Part shown: positions 33,501 to 44,520 of the stretch, in pieces
How positions within the stretch are numbered: the first letter of the stretch is position 1
Layout of the letters: every line of letters begins with the position of its first letter
The notes under the pieces: generated by a model
Databases searched by the model: none
What the model was told of the DNA's origin: nothing
The model's input: only the letters and a program-made list of their open reading frames with translations
Assembly (NCBI GenBank): GCA_965644315.1
Contig: CBFFRQ010000018.1
Coordinates: 496,001 to 560,000 of the forward strand
Direction: 5' to 3'
Length of the DNA: 64,000 bases
Source of the DNA: Caecitellus pseudoparvulus
Lineage: Eukaryota; Bigyra: Bicosoecida
Program-made: the position numbers and the translations under genes

Positions 33501-33731
33501 TGGAAGCAGAGACGGAATGTGCACTTCCACCCAGGTGGACACCCTCGAAAGCAAAGTCAGAGCAGGTCTTGCAATCAAGAACCCGAAACAAGCGATTAAT
33601 ATGCAGAGGAAGACTGGGCCATGCACGCTGAAGCTTTTGAGCTGTCCTGCGCAGGCGTCAGGAGCGTTGGCCTGTCCCGGCCAGGAGCCAGCCGCAGCCG
33701 TTGACAAGTGGCAAGCTCCATGTAGCAGCAT
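30594..33731 (-). CDS. EF-hand NADPH oxidase (NOX/RBOH-like flavocytochrome b)
   Basis: One exon encodes 1045 residues from ATG 33731. Near residue 400 is a complete EF-hand loop, DSNQDGRISAHEL, implying calcium control. Ferric-reductase helices cover about residues 560-760. The two heme ligand pairs are in place with NOX spacing: His/His 14 apart in SHHVALGITFAVAAMLHAG, and 13 apart in SSHAVYIVLLPALLLHG. The FAD site HPFTIMSSP is near 814, the NADPH sites VGGGFGVTPML near 877 and VFVCGPARL near 1007. Such enzymes pass electrons across a membrane to make superoxide. An extra hydrophobic helix at about residues 35-60 and a 300-residue N-terminal region are unfamiliar. It has no introns and noticeably weaker GC and codon bias than its neighbours. 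A few internal stretches could hide in-frame introns. Confidence 0.88.
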   Translation of the reverse strand: MLLHGACHLSTAAAGSWPGQANAPDACAGQLKSFSVHGPVFLCILIACFGFLIARPALTLLSRVSTWVEVHIPSLLPQQTRLSAGEQAAITKSCGKNKQSGCPRLAHGAPGSAMAALPSAIRSQVPGLRQAKVLAVARHCKPSFSMKGEEELDIFLCHGALLVMGSNTCDLRLVCPWPSDVGGVAWQPETDVLALKVENGGVFMWQGEDLSVIAAQLMRRTAQMPFPSRSAARQAAAAVERATLQLHQQAKRTLPVLFPNMPVEELEEGINAFKSLARTLGSSAVSAAGHALLVGLAGHSPLLQKAWAALQVQSGTFTPIYAEGLSRLRADPEQQDFAAFVEDFCSDRPVPSDKVALDVCLRWQAKTGCPRLGPAAWCTLLRFSTQRTVRPELKAALMFMVLDSNQDGRISAHELAAAFTGAASQLKLGVAAADIAHVVNATMSTFCKDAPAELGSMDGGLTTACLNSTEFKDFFRAITEKSGYDLQASLGRAFLPHACTLGGWLARPVARQHKMTQRQAQRTTCLRLPADLRLPACYRCRLGADSLCIAASFLVVGAARALSLCSDVDPRLSKVTIVLRLVPPVTARAMLQALSLLLLGHNQLLRSRLIHLPLLSRTMDSLQSHHVALGITFAVAAMLHAGAHLLNFFQSGSLAALMRPSAHSSWVGPDIVSLHSYLLNTQVGLTGVLLCALVTCMTLPAAENVKTKFRRAFQSSHAVYIVLLPALLLHGCQALISAPAAPWWLAVPAALLATDKIIGFVDMHWGAEAPLSATLVSGNAVQVRIRRPPGMQFKAGSYMSLGAPSISHVEFHPFTIMSSPACRDLVFTVCAVGSWTKAFRGRVLRPGAHPAIVARGPFSSPVAAWEACDVVLLVGGGFGVTPMLAVIQDYIGRHPRSQTRWRNTHVPKTRHVHLLWLTRSHDQVHWLKGCINALLWDLPSDFPLSITLCLTRVPELAASASFGRRWVSQLLGFNPGLTTVQLGRPGLESFLISTFTPLLRRSDKAGVFVCGPARLLQGVTGAVATVNETGDLPAPLQLFKEPACT

Positions 33732-34317
33732 TGCAGCTGAGCTCGCCCGTCTCAGCCCCCCTTCAGACGAAGTAGTGTAGGGGCTAGTAGCTGCATTTAG
33801 CACTGTCTCCCGCGAAGCAGAATTGGTCTTGTCTGCAACACGGAAGCAGCCAAGCAGTCGCAGCGACGCGCTGGCACACGCAGCCAACAATGCTTCTCTT
33901 CACTTGCCCTGGGCATGGTTGGAACTCAAGGCCAACTGGGGGCGAGGAAGCAAGTACTCTTGGATGATTGAACGTGTGGAGCTGTGTTTTGTTCGACGTG
34001 ATGCAGCAACCCTGCAAGGCAGTTGGCAGCAGTGCTCGCTGCGGTATTTGACACTCAACAGCACGCTTGCACACGGCCCCACGTCGCGCCAGTCGTGCTC
34101 GCCCTGCAAATCGCATATGCAGACTACTAGCCAGACTGGGAGCACTACAAATTATACCAGTTCTCATCGGCCTGTGTGTCCCCTCTGCTCGGCACAGGCA
34201 CCAGACCAGCTATCCAGTAGGTGCCTGTATAGCTGCGCGGACTCTGTGCCCACGTTCTGTATGGGCAACGAAGGGGGTGAAGGCGAGCCGTCACTTGCAG
34301 CACCTGGCAGACTGGGA
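33732..34317. promoter_or_regulatory. Divergent intergenic region, NOX / type I membrane protein
   Basis: This 586-base region between outward-facing starts is AT-richer than average (CTACAAATTATACC near 34144-34157). An alternative in-frame ATG for the right-hand gene lies at 34261. I see no other gene here. Confidence 0.45.
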
Positions 34318-37204
34318 ATGGGTCTTTCTAGAGTGGTTGCCGTGTTTTTGGTCTTGGGCTTCTTGAGCACGCGCGCTGCTGCGTGAGTACGGCAACTACA
34401 CAACCTCCAGCTACAGTGGCATGACCGAGGTTGCGTCCACCCACACGCAGTGCGGCACCAGGATACCATGGCTTTGTCCAGACCCCGCACCTCTTCCGCC
34501 CAGCGCCTCGTCGCTTGGACAGTGGCGGTACGTGCCACCATGGCTGCGATCATCGCACTGCGACAGATTGCCCCTTCCTCCCCTCATCTACCCTGCCGCA
34601 CAGCAGCGACCCCTCTCTCGCCCCTGTGCACAGTAAAGCACCCTTATGATGTTCTGACTGACATGTCTTTCCCTTTCACGGCCGCCTTTGACTGTTTCAA
34701 TGCCACAGGGCCGCCGCTGCAGAGTGGTTGCTGTCCGGAGTTGCTGGCTTGGGAGGCTGCTTTCGTGAGTGCGATCCTGCTGCGTAGGCAGTGTTCAATT
34801 GGCAGGATTCACCCACTTTGCCGCTTTGTAGACCCCCGAAGGCTCTTGTCTCCCGAGGCAGGTGACTCAAGCGTTCGATGCTCTGTTCGAGGGCACTGTG
34901 TCTTCGCAAGGCAATGAGGCTCGCTACCGAGCAGTTGCTGCCAACGTGTCCGAGCAGGTCCAGCGGCACATCTGCGGTTCAACGCAGTGTGTGGCCGTGA
35001 AGAACGCTGTTCTGGCTGCTGTTCAGAGGGAGCCCCTCACTGCCCCTGGCTGTGCCAAGGCAGCGATGGTGGCGTCCCCGTTCTGGGACAGCATCGTCTG
35101 CCCAGCACAGGGCAGCTCTTGCATGCTGGCGCAGTTCGGGCCTCTTGGGCCTCGGGTTTTGCCCAGGGCCCTGGAGGTTCGGAGCTTGATCGAGTCCACG
35201 GCATTGGCGTCAGGGGCAGCTTTGTGGGGCTTGGCTCGCACGAACTTCACTGCACCGTCCACCGTCATCGTGCCCTCGCCGCCCTTCGGGATGGGATCCC
35301 TCCCCCCCTTCGCGTCTGCAGGCAAGAACCTGTGCGGCTGCCACCCAGCACTCGCAGCGTTGAATGCGAATCAGTCAGCGTACTTGGCCCATGTAGCTGA
35401 GCAGCACTCGGGCTTGCCTCGGCGCATGGCGGGGGTCATGGCCAACTACTCCATGCTTTTTCACCGAATGGAAGCGCAGCTCAACTTCGCGTTGTGCAGC
35501 CCCTCGGGCAGGCCCTCTGGGAGAAGTTGCCTGGAGGAAATGCTGGCTGCCCCGTTCATGACCAACAATACGCAGCCCAAAGCAGTTGACAGGCTAGTCA
35601 GCATGTGGGCTTGGACGGAAGAAAGCGCTGGGTGCGGGTCATGTTCCAAGCGGCTGTTGACCGCTGCAGCTGGCTCCATTCGACAAGCGGCCGCCCTCGA
35701 AGTCCCGTTAGAGGAGCTCATTACTCCCTTGGAAGCCTCTCCTGACCTGGAGACCCGCTTTGAGGGCTCCACGGAGTGGAGCCCGGCCCCCGAAGAGCTG
35801 GACTACTTCAGAGGCAAGATGCGCAACGCAACCCGCACACTCGCTGACACGCTGGTTGTCCAGGTGGAGCAAGGCTGTGGCCGCGACAGCACTGGCGGCG
35901 TCTGCTTGCTGCCGATTAACACTACCCGTGAGGGCTCGGCGGTTCTGCAAACAGAATTACCCCTCGCTCGAGACTGCCCAGTGATGTCGGTGTATGCGCC
36001 CCAGCCCCAGGTCACGCCGCCCCCAAGGCAGTCGCCAGGCCCATGCACATCGAACTGCGTCGGTGCTTTGCAGCGCACCCTGGCCAGCACGGAGGTTTGC
36101 TGCCTCAGGCACGAGCTGCACGCCGGCTTGGCAGCCCGAGCTCGGAGGGAGGTGCATGTGCACCAGTTCAGAACCTTTGCTTGCCCAGGGGGGTATGTTG
36201 GCTGCACGGAATGGCCTGCTCGCAGCCAGCCCTTGTCAGTTCGGACGGCCTTCCAGCGCCTGCCACCCCGGCAGGCGGACCTGGTGGCGCTGGTGTCAGA
36301 CAGGGTTCAGGCGGCTGCCAACATCACTCGTTCCCTTCAAGTGACAGCAGATGAGTGTGCTGCTGGTGTCGTCCTGCCCAGTGGCCGGGCGCTGCCATGC
36401 CAGCCGCCTTCCTTCAACGTGAGCCGAGTCACCATTTTCCACAGCTTGAGGTGTTCGTGGCTTCTGGCGTCTCCCATCCGTCAAGCCCGATTCACCGCAG
36501 CTTTCATCGAGGACCAATCCCTTCTCCTTGGCATTCCCCAGTCCCAAATTTCCGTGCTGGGCATAAGATGTGGCTCCATTGCAGTGGAATGGACCGCCCG
36601 GCTGCAGCAGGGGGAGGCTGACCCAGGGCCGGCGTACGATGCATCTGCCTGCAGAGGGCAAGCGTCTTTCCCTGCGGTGACCGCCACAGTTTTTGAGTTG
36701 AGCACCGGTTCACCAGGGGACGCTGAACACGGCCTTCTTGCAGGGGAGACTGCCGCGTCTGTGGGATCAGAGGTGACTTGCACCTCGGCAAGCGGGGGGA
36801 ACTCCGACACGGAGCCGGTGGATTTTGTCACAATTGGCATCGTTGGTGGAGCAGTTGTCGCAGCGGCGATTGTTGGCGCGGCGGTCTTCGCCGTGTACAA
36901 GGCCTACACGGCGAAACACACCCTGAAAGGCCCCGGGGGTGTGCAGGTCGGTGTGGGCGCTTCAGGTGTGTCTGTGGGTGACGGCGAGCATGACGTGAGT
37001 ATCAGTCGGCGCCGCAAGGACTCCTCTTCCTCGGAGGAGGAGGATGACGTGGAGTCAGGCCCAGGGAAAGAATCAGCCGTCTCCCCGAAAGAGGCCGGCG
37101 AAGAACGCCTTAGCGGGGGCAAGAAGAAGTTGAAGAGTTCCAAGCTCGCGTGGGTGGAGGAGGACGTGGACATCATTGACGACAGCCGCGCGCCTCGGCA
37201 GTAG
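34318..37204 (+). CDS. Orphan type I membrane glycoprotein with Cys-rich ectodomain
   Basis: Exons are 34318-34382, 34451-34527, 34634-34764 and 34862-37204 (introns 68, 106, 97 bases; phases 2, 1, 0 all close), giving 871 residues. It begins with a signal peptide (MGLSRVVAVFLVLGFLSTRAAA). An ectodomain of about 720 residues has many Cys and several N-glycosylation sequons (NFT, NYS, NIT, NVS). One transmembrane helix (IGIVGGAVVAAAIVGAAVFAVY) follows, then a cytoplasmic tail with a Ser run next to acids (SSSSEEEDDVE), which resembles casein kinase 2 sites, and a Lys-rich stretch. I do not recognise the ectodomain. A surface receptor, adhesion or secretory-granule protein are all possible. Convergent with Sec1, 31 bases between stops. 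Confidence 0.78.
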
Positions 37205-37235
37205 CTTTGCTCAGCGGTTCGCAATGTATTGTGCT

Positions 37236-39692
37236 TCAGATTTCTTCCGCTGCTGCGCCCAAGCCTGCCGCTTCATCCTCACCAATCATCACCAGCTGGT
37301 CCAGCACGTGGGCTGCTGAAGTGGCGGCTGTGCCGCCGTACACGATCTCGCGGTTGGTGGCAGCGGCGATGGTTTCCAACTGCGACGCTTCGAATGGTGT
37401 GATGCCGCCCAGGAAGAAGACAATGATGCGCGCACCCTTGCGTTGTGGGGGACTGTCAGCCATGAGGCGGTCGATCAAATCGTCCGCGCCAGCCCTGCTG
37501 GTAGGGTCTGCAGCCGCTGCGCCCGACTCACGGTCTTTGAACCGGCGCCCGCGGCGGTCCCTAGAGCGGTGCTTGTACTTGTCCAGCACCTCCCGAACAT
37601 TGCCTGCGTCACGGTCTCCACCGGCAGCGTCTGCTGGAGCCGCTGGCAGCGCCTCGTCGTCGGCTGGCTGCCATGCCGCGCCACCTGCCGAGGGACGGCG
37701 AACGTACGGGAATGCCTCCTCATCCAAGGTTCCCGCCACGAGCTGCTCCACAGCGGTGCGGACCTTTGGGTGGTATCTCACCACTTCTTCTTGCGACTGC
37801 GCCCGCTTCTTCATCAAGGCGTGGTCGAAGGGAGGAGCCATGAACTGCACCGCGCCCCGGTCTGGGCGGGTCGTGGGCAGGCCGAGGTACTGCGCGTTTG
37901 CCAGAGCCGACAGCAGAGGGCGTGGCAAGCCAGCCGAGGCGACCAGGGCATCCCACGTCGCAACATCACACTTGTGCGCGGTGAGGAGCCACATGAGGAG
38001 CAGGCGGGCCTTGGTGGTGGCCAGCACTTCCGGCGCTCGGAGCAGGCTTCGCAAGTTCGCCAGCACCCGGGACGGCTGCGTGGGGGTGCCGTCATCCTCC
38101 ACATCTGTCACCATGTCTTGCTCCACCCTCACCACCTCTGGGAAGGTGTGGTTCACGAGCAAGCGGTTGATCTCCTGCAGCATGGAGTTGTGCACAAGGG
38201 CGCGGTACTGCAGCTTGGACTCCCCGCCCTTGGCCAGGAAGGTGGTGAGCTTGCGGTAGTCGCTGCCAGTGGCAGCCGAGCCCAGGGCCTTGACAGTTTC
38301 GGTCTGCAGTTTCAGCGCGTGCAGGACTTCGCCCAGCTTGTCCGGCATGTCGGGGTATCGGGTGTGACGCAGTGTGCGGAAGATGGGGTCGCTGCGGTCG
38401 TCGAAGGACACGTGCACCTTGGTCATGCCGTCTGTGTCGGGGTTGGGCACACCCATGGGGATGCCTGGCACCCAGTCCAAGATGTCCCCCATCAGGCACT
38501 GGTACCCCAGGTCGTGCATGAGCACGGCTCCCAGGTCGTCCACTCTGTCCAGGACAAGCAGCGTGGCGGGCTTGGTGGGCAGGTTCTTCGCGCCAGACCC
38601 CCGCTTCGATGCAGCAGGGGCTGCACCCTTGCCAACAGGAGTCCACTCGGGGTGTTGCGCGGCATACTGATCCAAGTGGACCTGCAGCTGCGTCGCGAGT
38701 TGAAGTGGGTAGCACCTGCCCTTGCTGGATCCATCTGCGTCCCGTCGTTGGAAGTACCGGATGTGGGGCAATTCGTTCAGCGCGATGCACACCGTTGACA
38801 GACGGAAGGCGATGGTGTCCAGGCGCTCTTGCAGGGCTACCTGAGTGGCCTCGGACCGCACCACCGCTGCTGCAGAGTACAGCTCCTTCAATGCGTCTGG
38901 CATCTCCAACGAGAACATGTTGCTGTCCAGCGGGAAGAACTCCACGGCACACTCAGGCACGACGGGGTCGGGGTTGAAGTAATCTAGGAAACGCTGCTTC
39001 GTGGCATCTCGGCTTGCCTTGCTCTGGAGCTCGGCAGCAGCGAGCCTGGCATTGCTCTCAACCCTGTCCTGCGCCGGCTTTGACGCTGTGATGATGAGGC
39101 TTGCCCTGTTGTACATGGGCGGCGGAACTTCGAGGGTTATGTCAGAGTATATGCAGGGGAACAATCGCTCAAAGCAGTCCGGCTCAGGCATGACTGGCGC
39201 AGAGTAGTCCATCAAAATGCGCTCCACGTTGGCTCGGGTGGGCCTGCAGTAGTACACGACGTTCAGGGGGAAGTAGGCAGCGCGCCCGACGCCACTCAGA
39301 ATCTTCTGCTTGCTCTCAAACTTGTCCACAACTGCGGAGGGTGAGGCAGCGCAGCGGGCAAGCAGGCCGTGGGAGCAGGTACGCCGCAGCCCGGCGTTTG
39401 CGTGGTCGTCTCACCAGCGTAGCCACAGGCCAGGATGTCGGTCATCTCGAGGCAGGACGTCAGCACACGCATGGTAAACGTGTCCACGACCAAGACCACT
39501 TGTTCACCGTTGGCGATGTACTCCAAGGCATTGCTCTTGAGCACGGTGGTGAGGTCTGCGCACAAGCACGGCGAGGCGGGCGTGCTGGCAACTGCACTGC
39601 ACCTTGCTCCTGCTGCCAGCTTGCCACGCACAGTCCGCAGTCAGCAGCTGCAGCGGCAGGCGCTGATCAGGGTCTCTGCGACTTGACGCCAT
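37236..39692 (-). CDS. SEC1: Sec1/Munc18-family SNARE regulator
   Basis: Exons 39692-39632, 39555-39415 and 39331-37236 (introns 76 and 83 bases) give 765 residues. The N-terminus fits the SM family: LVVDTFTMRVLTSCLEMTDIL spliced to VVDKFESKQKIL, then YYCRPTRANVERILMDY. Later blocks include TLLVLDRVDDLGAVLMHDLGYQ, RHTRYPDMPDKLGEV and the C-terminal ARIIVFFLGGITPFEAS. SM proteins clasp syntaxins and promote SNARE pairing; this composition is closest to plasma-membrane Sec1/Munc18 rather than VPS33 or VPS45. A Lys/Arg/Asp-rich insert of roughly 80 residues (near 37450-37700) precedes the last conserved block. The first 20 residues are poorly conserved, so the first exon is less certain. Confidence 0.93.
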
Positions 39693-39884
39693 GTTTGCAC
39701 CTGTGTGCGCCTGGGGGCCGCGGGGCGGAGGTGTCTATCCCCGACTGCGCAGTTGCAGCCCGCGCCGGCGAGAGGGCAGGGTTCGGGTGGGTCTGGAATT
39801 TGTCACGCGCGCCCAGAGCCACCGGCGCCGTGGCTGCATTGCGTGTTGCATTACGTCTGAGCCACTGGTCAACACAGTCCAGGC

Positions 39885-41704
39885 TCACTTCTTGCTCTCC
39901 AGCTTATCAAGGCGAGCTTCCAGCCCTGCCAGCCGCGCATTGACGGTCTTGAACTGCTCCGCCATCGCAGACAGCAGCTGCGACTTCATACCCTCCAGGG
40001 CGCCTGCCAGGGGACCAGCAGACCCGGCAGCCGCTGCAGCAGACTGGCCAATGCCATCCTTGGGTGGGGGGGGCACACTCTTGGGGCCTGCAGACATGCC
40101 GGGGGGCGCCTTGGCTGCAGCATCGGACGCCACCACGGCTGCCTCGGCCGGTGCTGCCGGCTCAGCTGACATGCCGCCTACATCTTGTGTGGTCGCACTG
40201 GCCAGCCCCGCCATGCGAGTGGACACTGGGCGTACACGGGAGGGGTTGAAGTGGGCGGCCTCGCTGAGCATGAAGCCCTGCAGCTCAGGCTTGGTCATGG
40301 CGCCAGTGCCTTCGAAGGCGAAGGACACCCGAGTGGGGCACTCCGGCTCGTCGTCGGGGAAGTGGTAGTCGGCGAGGTAGGGGTGGGCCAGCGCGTCGGT
40401 GACTGTGATGCGCTTGGCGGGGTCAAATGCCAGCATCTTCTGTAGGAGGTCGATGGCCTGGGGGTTGGCATGGGGGAAGAGCTTGTGGAAGGAGACAGGG
40501 GCGCGCTGTCCCATGGCCTGCACCGCCTTGAGCGCAGGGCGCTTGCGGATGAACCAGCAGTCCGCATCTGATGGTGTGCCCAGGATGTCGATGATCACCT
40601 GCAGTTGGTGCAAGTAGTTCCGTCCAGGAAAGAGAGGGCGGCGGCCGAGGATCTCAGCCAGGATGCAGCCGATGCTCCACACGTCGATGGCGGCGTCGTA
40701 GCTATCAGCGCCCGTCAGCAGCTCTGGCGCGCGGTACCAGCGCGTGACAACGTACTGCGTGAGGTCTGCTGCAGAGGCATCGTCCTCGCCTTCGCCCATG
40801 GGGCGAGCCAGCCCGAAGTCACACACGACCAGCTCACAGTTGGCGTTCACAAGGATGTTCTGGGGCTTCAAGTCTCGGTGCAGGACGTTGGCAGAGTGAA
40901 TATACTTCATCGCGCGCAGAATCTGGTACACAAAGTACTTGATGTGGCTGTGACAAGAGGGAGCAAGGCGTCCGGGGTGCTGATGCCGCGACATGCAGCG
41001 TGTGTCCTATCCGCGTGGGGCTCACCTGTCCGACAGTGTCTGGCTGCTTTCAATAATGCGGCTGAGATCCGTCTCCATGAGGTCAGTGACGATGTACACG
41101 TCCTTGAAGTTGCTGCGCTGGGGGGACACCTGCAACGCCAGGCGGAGGAAGGTGTCGACCTTGGCTGGGCGGGTAGCTTGTCTGCGCCGCTTCGCACCAT
41201 GATGTCCAGAATGTACAGCAGGTTCTCGTGGTGGTTGAAGTGCTGCAAGAGGCGCAGCTCCCGCAAGATGCGCTTGGCGTCAAGGAGCTCCCGAAAGGTG
41301 TCTTTGATCTGTGCAACGCGCGGCGCAAGCTGTGCCCCACGCCAGCAGCACACCTCCGCTGGCCCAGCCCGTACCTTCTTGATGGCCACCTTCGTCTTCT
41401 TCTTCTGCAAGGACAGCACAGGTAAGGCGTGGTGCGCTGGGGGTTTGGCTGGTCAGCCAACAGAAAAAGCGCCAAGAAAGCCGCGGCCGATCTTGCAACT
41501 CCCCGCGCAACGCGGGTGAAACGTCAACCTGCCCACAGCTTGACGTACGGTATCATAGGCAGCTGCCACAAAGCCGTAGGCGCCCCCACCAATGTACTTG
41601 AGCTTGGTGTACCGTTCATCTACGTCAAACTCTTGGTCCTTCACCATCACGCGGTGGTAGCGCCGCTTCTCCAGCGGGTACGGCTCAGTCGTGGATGCAG
41701 CCAT
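39885..41704 (-). CDS. MAP kinase with TQY activation motif
   Basis: Exons 41704-41549, 41404-41375, 41308-41198, 41129-41026 and 40947-39885 give 487 residues. Introns are 144, 66, 68 and 78 bases. The kinase core is canonical: glycine loop [56 protein letters not shown], and the CMGC-type [20 protein letters not shown]. The activation lip reads DLTQY (Thr197, Tyr199), where MAPKs normally have TEY, TDY or TGY, and is preceded by an acidic insert ([11 protein letters not shown]). Dual phosphorylation of Thr and Tyr is expected from the family. After the kinase domain come about 120 residues that are Ala/Pro-rich and a short coiled coil at the very C-terminus. It is head-to-head with HSP90. 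Confidence 0.94.
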
Positions 41705-42011
41705 GGCGAATCTGAGAGTGTGGGGGCTCTCAGCACTCAGACAGAAGCCGGTTAGCACTGCACGGAGACCTTAGGATGGTACACTGCAAGGGGTAGTGCA
41801 CACATGCGTTGAGTATGCTGGTGGTGCGCGTTGTATGTCTCGCTGCGCCTGTGCGCCAGCTCACGCAGCACAAACCAAACCTTGTTTGGGGGGGGTGGCG
41901 CACCCTCTGCACTTGTATCAGTGCAGCACTTTCAAAACACCAACATCAACACTGTGCACCGTTTGTGGCCTGTACGCCCCGTTCGATACATTTCACAACC
42001 TCGTGTCAGCC
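41705..42011. promoter_or_regulatory. Shared divergent promoter region, MAPK / HSP90
   Basis: This 307-base region between outward-facing starts must drive both genes. I looked for heat-shock elements (inverted nGAAn units) and found no good array. If HSP90 is heat-inducible, the element is degenerate or lies inside the 299-base second intron. A poly-G run sits near 41890. Confidence 0.5.
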
Positions 42012-44520
42012 ATGGCTGCCGCCGCCGACACCACCACCTGTGAGTGAGCCGCCTGCTGCGGCGGTGCCGCATGTCGCTCACCTCCCGACAATCGCCCCAC
42101 TGCTCTTCCACGCTCCCCTCTGCAGACGCATTCAGCGCTGATATCAGCCAGCTGCTGTCCCTGATCATCAACAGTGCGTGCCGTGTCCCACTTGCCCGCG
42201 TACGGCGTCCACGTTCCATGGCGTGGTGCTGCTGACACGCCAGCGCTCCGCGTTGCTCTTGCCTGGCCGCCGCCACTGCGGTGGCAGTGCTCAAACCAAG
42301 CATCCACTTGGTGTTGAGTGATCATGTTCGCTCTGTGCGCCCGGACGGTGTGCGGTGTGCCTGCGCTGCGCATGGAACTTCAGGCCCTGTTCTCGAAGCT
42401 CGGCGCGTTTTTCCATTGCTCTCCAGCCCGCGTCACTCAAGCGCCACTCGCAACTCCTCGCCTCCTACGCAGCGTTCTACTCCAACAAGGAGATTTTCCT
42501 GCGTGAGCTGATCTCCAACGCCAGCGATGCTCTGGACAAGATCCGCTACCAGTCCCTGACCGACTCCAGCGCTCTGGACGGCCAGCCTGAGATGCGCATC
42601 AACCTCATCCCCGACAAGGAGAACGGCACCCTCACCATCGAGGACACCGGCATTGGCATGACCAAGGACGAGCTGGTGCACAACCTGGGCACCATCGCCA
42701 AGTCTGGCACCAAGTCCTTCATGGAGGCCCTGCAGGCCGGCGCCGACATTTCCATGATCGGCCAGTTCGGTGTGGGGTTCTACTCCGCCTACCTTGTCGC
42801 TGACAAGGTTGTCGTGCACTCCAAGTCCAACGCCGACGGCAACTGGAAGTGGGAGTCCAGCGCAGGTGGCTCTTTCACCGTCACCGCCGACCCCGAGTCC
42901 GAGGGTGAGCTGAAGCGCGGCACCCGCATCGTGCTGTACCTGAAGGAGGACCAGAAGGAGTACCTGGAGGAGCACCGCGTGCGCAACCTGGTGAAGAAGC
43001 ACTCCGAGTTCATCGGCTTCCCCATCCACCTGCGTGTCGAGAAGACCGAGGAGCAGGAGGTCACTGACGACGAGGCTGAGGAGGAGGAGGAGAAGGAGGA
43101 GGGTGACGACGTCAAGGTTGAGGACGTTGAGGACGAGGGCAAGAAGGAGAAGAAGACGAAGAAGATCAAGACCGTCACTCACGAGTGGGAGCAGCTGAAC
43201 ACCCAGAAGCCCCTGTGGATGCGCTCTCCCTCCGACGTCACCGCCGACGAGTACTCCGCCTTCTACAAGGCCGTCACCAACGACTGGGAGGACCACCTCG
43301 CCGTCAAGCACTTCTCCGTGGAGGGCCAGCTGGAGTTCCGCTCCGTGCTGTTCACCCCCAAGCGTGCCCCCTTCGACATGTTCGAGTCCGCCAAGAAGAA
43401 GGCCAACAACATCAAGCTGTACGTGCGCCGTGTCTTCATCATGGATGACTGCCAGGACCTCATGCCCGAGTACCTGTCCTTTGTCAAGGGTGTTGTGGAC
43501 AGCGAGGACCTGCCCCTGAACATCAGCCGCGAGTCCCTGCAGCACAACCGCATCCTGAAGGTCATCCGCAAGAATCTCGTCAAGCGCTGCTTGGAGATGT
43601 TCAACGAGCTCGCCGAGCGCAAGGAGGACTTCGCCAAGTTCTACGAGAACTTCTCCAAGAACTTGAAGCTGGGCATCCACGAGGACTCCACCAACCGCAA
43701 CAAGCTGGCTGAGCTGCTGCGCTACCACTCCACGAAGTCCGGCGAGGAGATGACTTCCCTGAAGGACTACGTCGCCCGCATGAAGGAGGGCCAGGCCGGC
43801 ATCTACTACATCACCGGTGAGAGCAAGCAGGCTGTGCAGCAGGCTCCCTTCATGGAGAAGCTCAAGGCCAAGGGCTACGAGGTCCTGTTCATGGTGGACC
43901 CCATTGACGAGTACGCCGTGCAGCAGCTGAAGGAGTACGACGGCAAGAAGCTCATCTCCGTCACCAAGGAGGGCCTTGCCCTGGACGACGACGAGGAGTC
44001 CAAGAAGGCTTTCGAGGACGCCAAGGCCAAGGCTGAGGGCCTCACCACCCTCATGAAGGAGGTCCTGGGAGACAAGGTCGAGAAGGTCGTTGTCTCCAAC
44101 CGCCTGGAGAAGTCCCCCTGCGTCCTGGTCACCGGCGAGTACGGCTGGTCCGCCAACATGGAGCGCATCATGAAGGCTCAGGCCCTGCGCGACTCCTCCA
44201 TGTCCTCCTACATGTCTTCCAAGAAGACCCTGGAGATCAACCCCTTCCACCCCATCGTCACCTCCCTGATCGCCAAGGCCGATGCTGACAAGGAGGACCG
44301 CACCGTGAAGGACCTGCTGTGGCTGCTGTACGACACCTCCCTGCTGACCTCTGGCTTCTCTCTGGAAGAGCCTGTTGTCTTCGCATCCCGCATCCACCGC
44401 CTCATCTCCATGGGCCTGTCCGTGGACCTGGACGATGACGCCGAGGCCAAGGTCGACGACCTGCCCAAGATGGAGGAGGCTTCTGCCGATGACCTGGACA
44501 CCATGGAGGAGGTCGACTAA
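42012..44520 (+). CDS. HSP90: Cytosolic HSP90 chaperone
   Basis: Exons 42012-42039, 42126-42173 and 42473-44520 give 707 residues. The splice sites rebuild the invariant start ([16 protein letters not shown] then [13 protein letters not shown]), which proves the two small exons. The ATP-binding GHKL domain ([37 protein letters not shown]), acidic linker, middle domain and dimerisation domain are all present. It ends in MEEVD, the TPR co-chaperone docking tail of cytosolic forms. HSP90 folds kinases and other clients with ATP. Codon use is extremely biased (nearly all C- or G-ending), unlike most neighbours, as expected for a highly expressed gene. The second intron, 299 bases, is long for this window. 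Confidence 0.99.

Noticed and set aside
37443-38798. Plus-strand open frame of 451 codons opposite Sec1
   Set aside because: Antisense shadow of a conserved gene; composition is His/Gln/Val-rich and unlike any family.
41705-42011. Heat-shock element array in the HSP90 promoter
   Set aside because: No set of three alternating nGAAn/nTTCn units with correct spacing was found; isolated GAA or TTC trimers are not enough.
42433-44397. Minus-strand open frame of 654 codons opposite HSP90
   Set aside because: It is a mirror of HSP90's extreme codon bias. It reads as Leu/Val/Gly/Asp repeats without protein-like structure.
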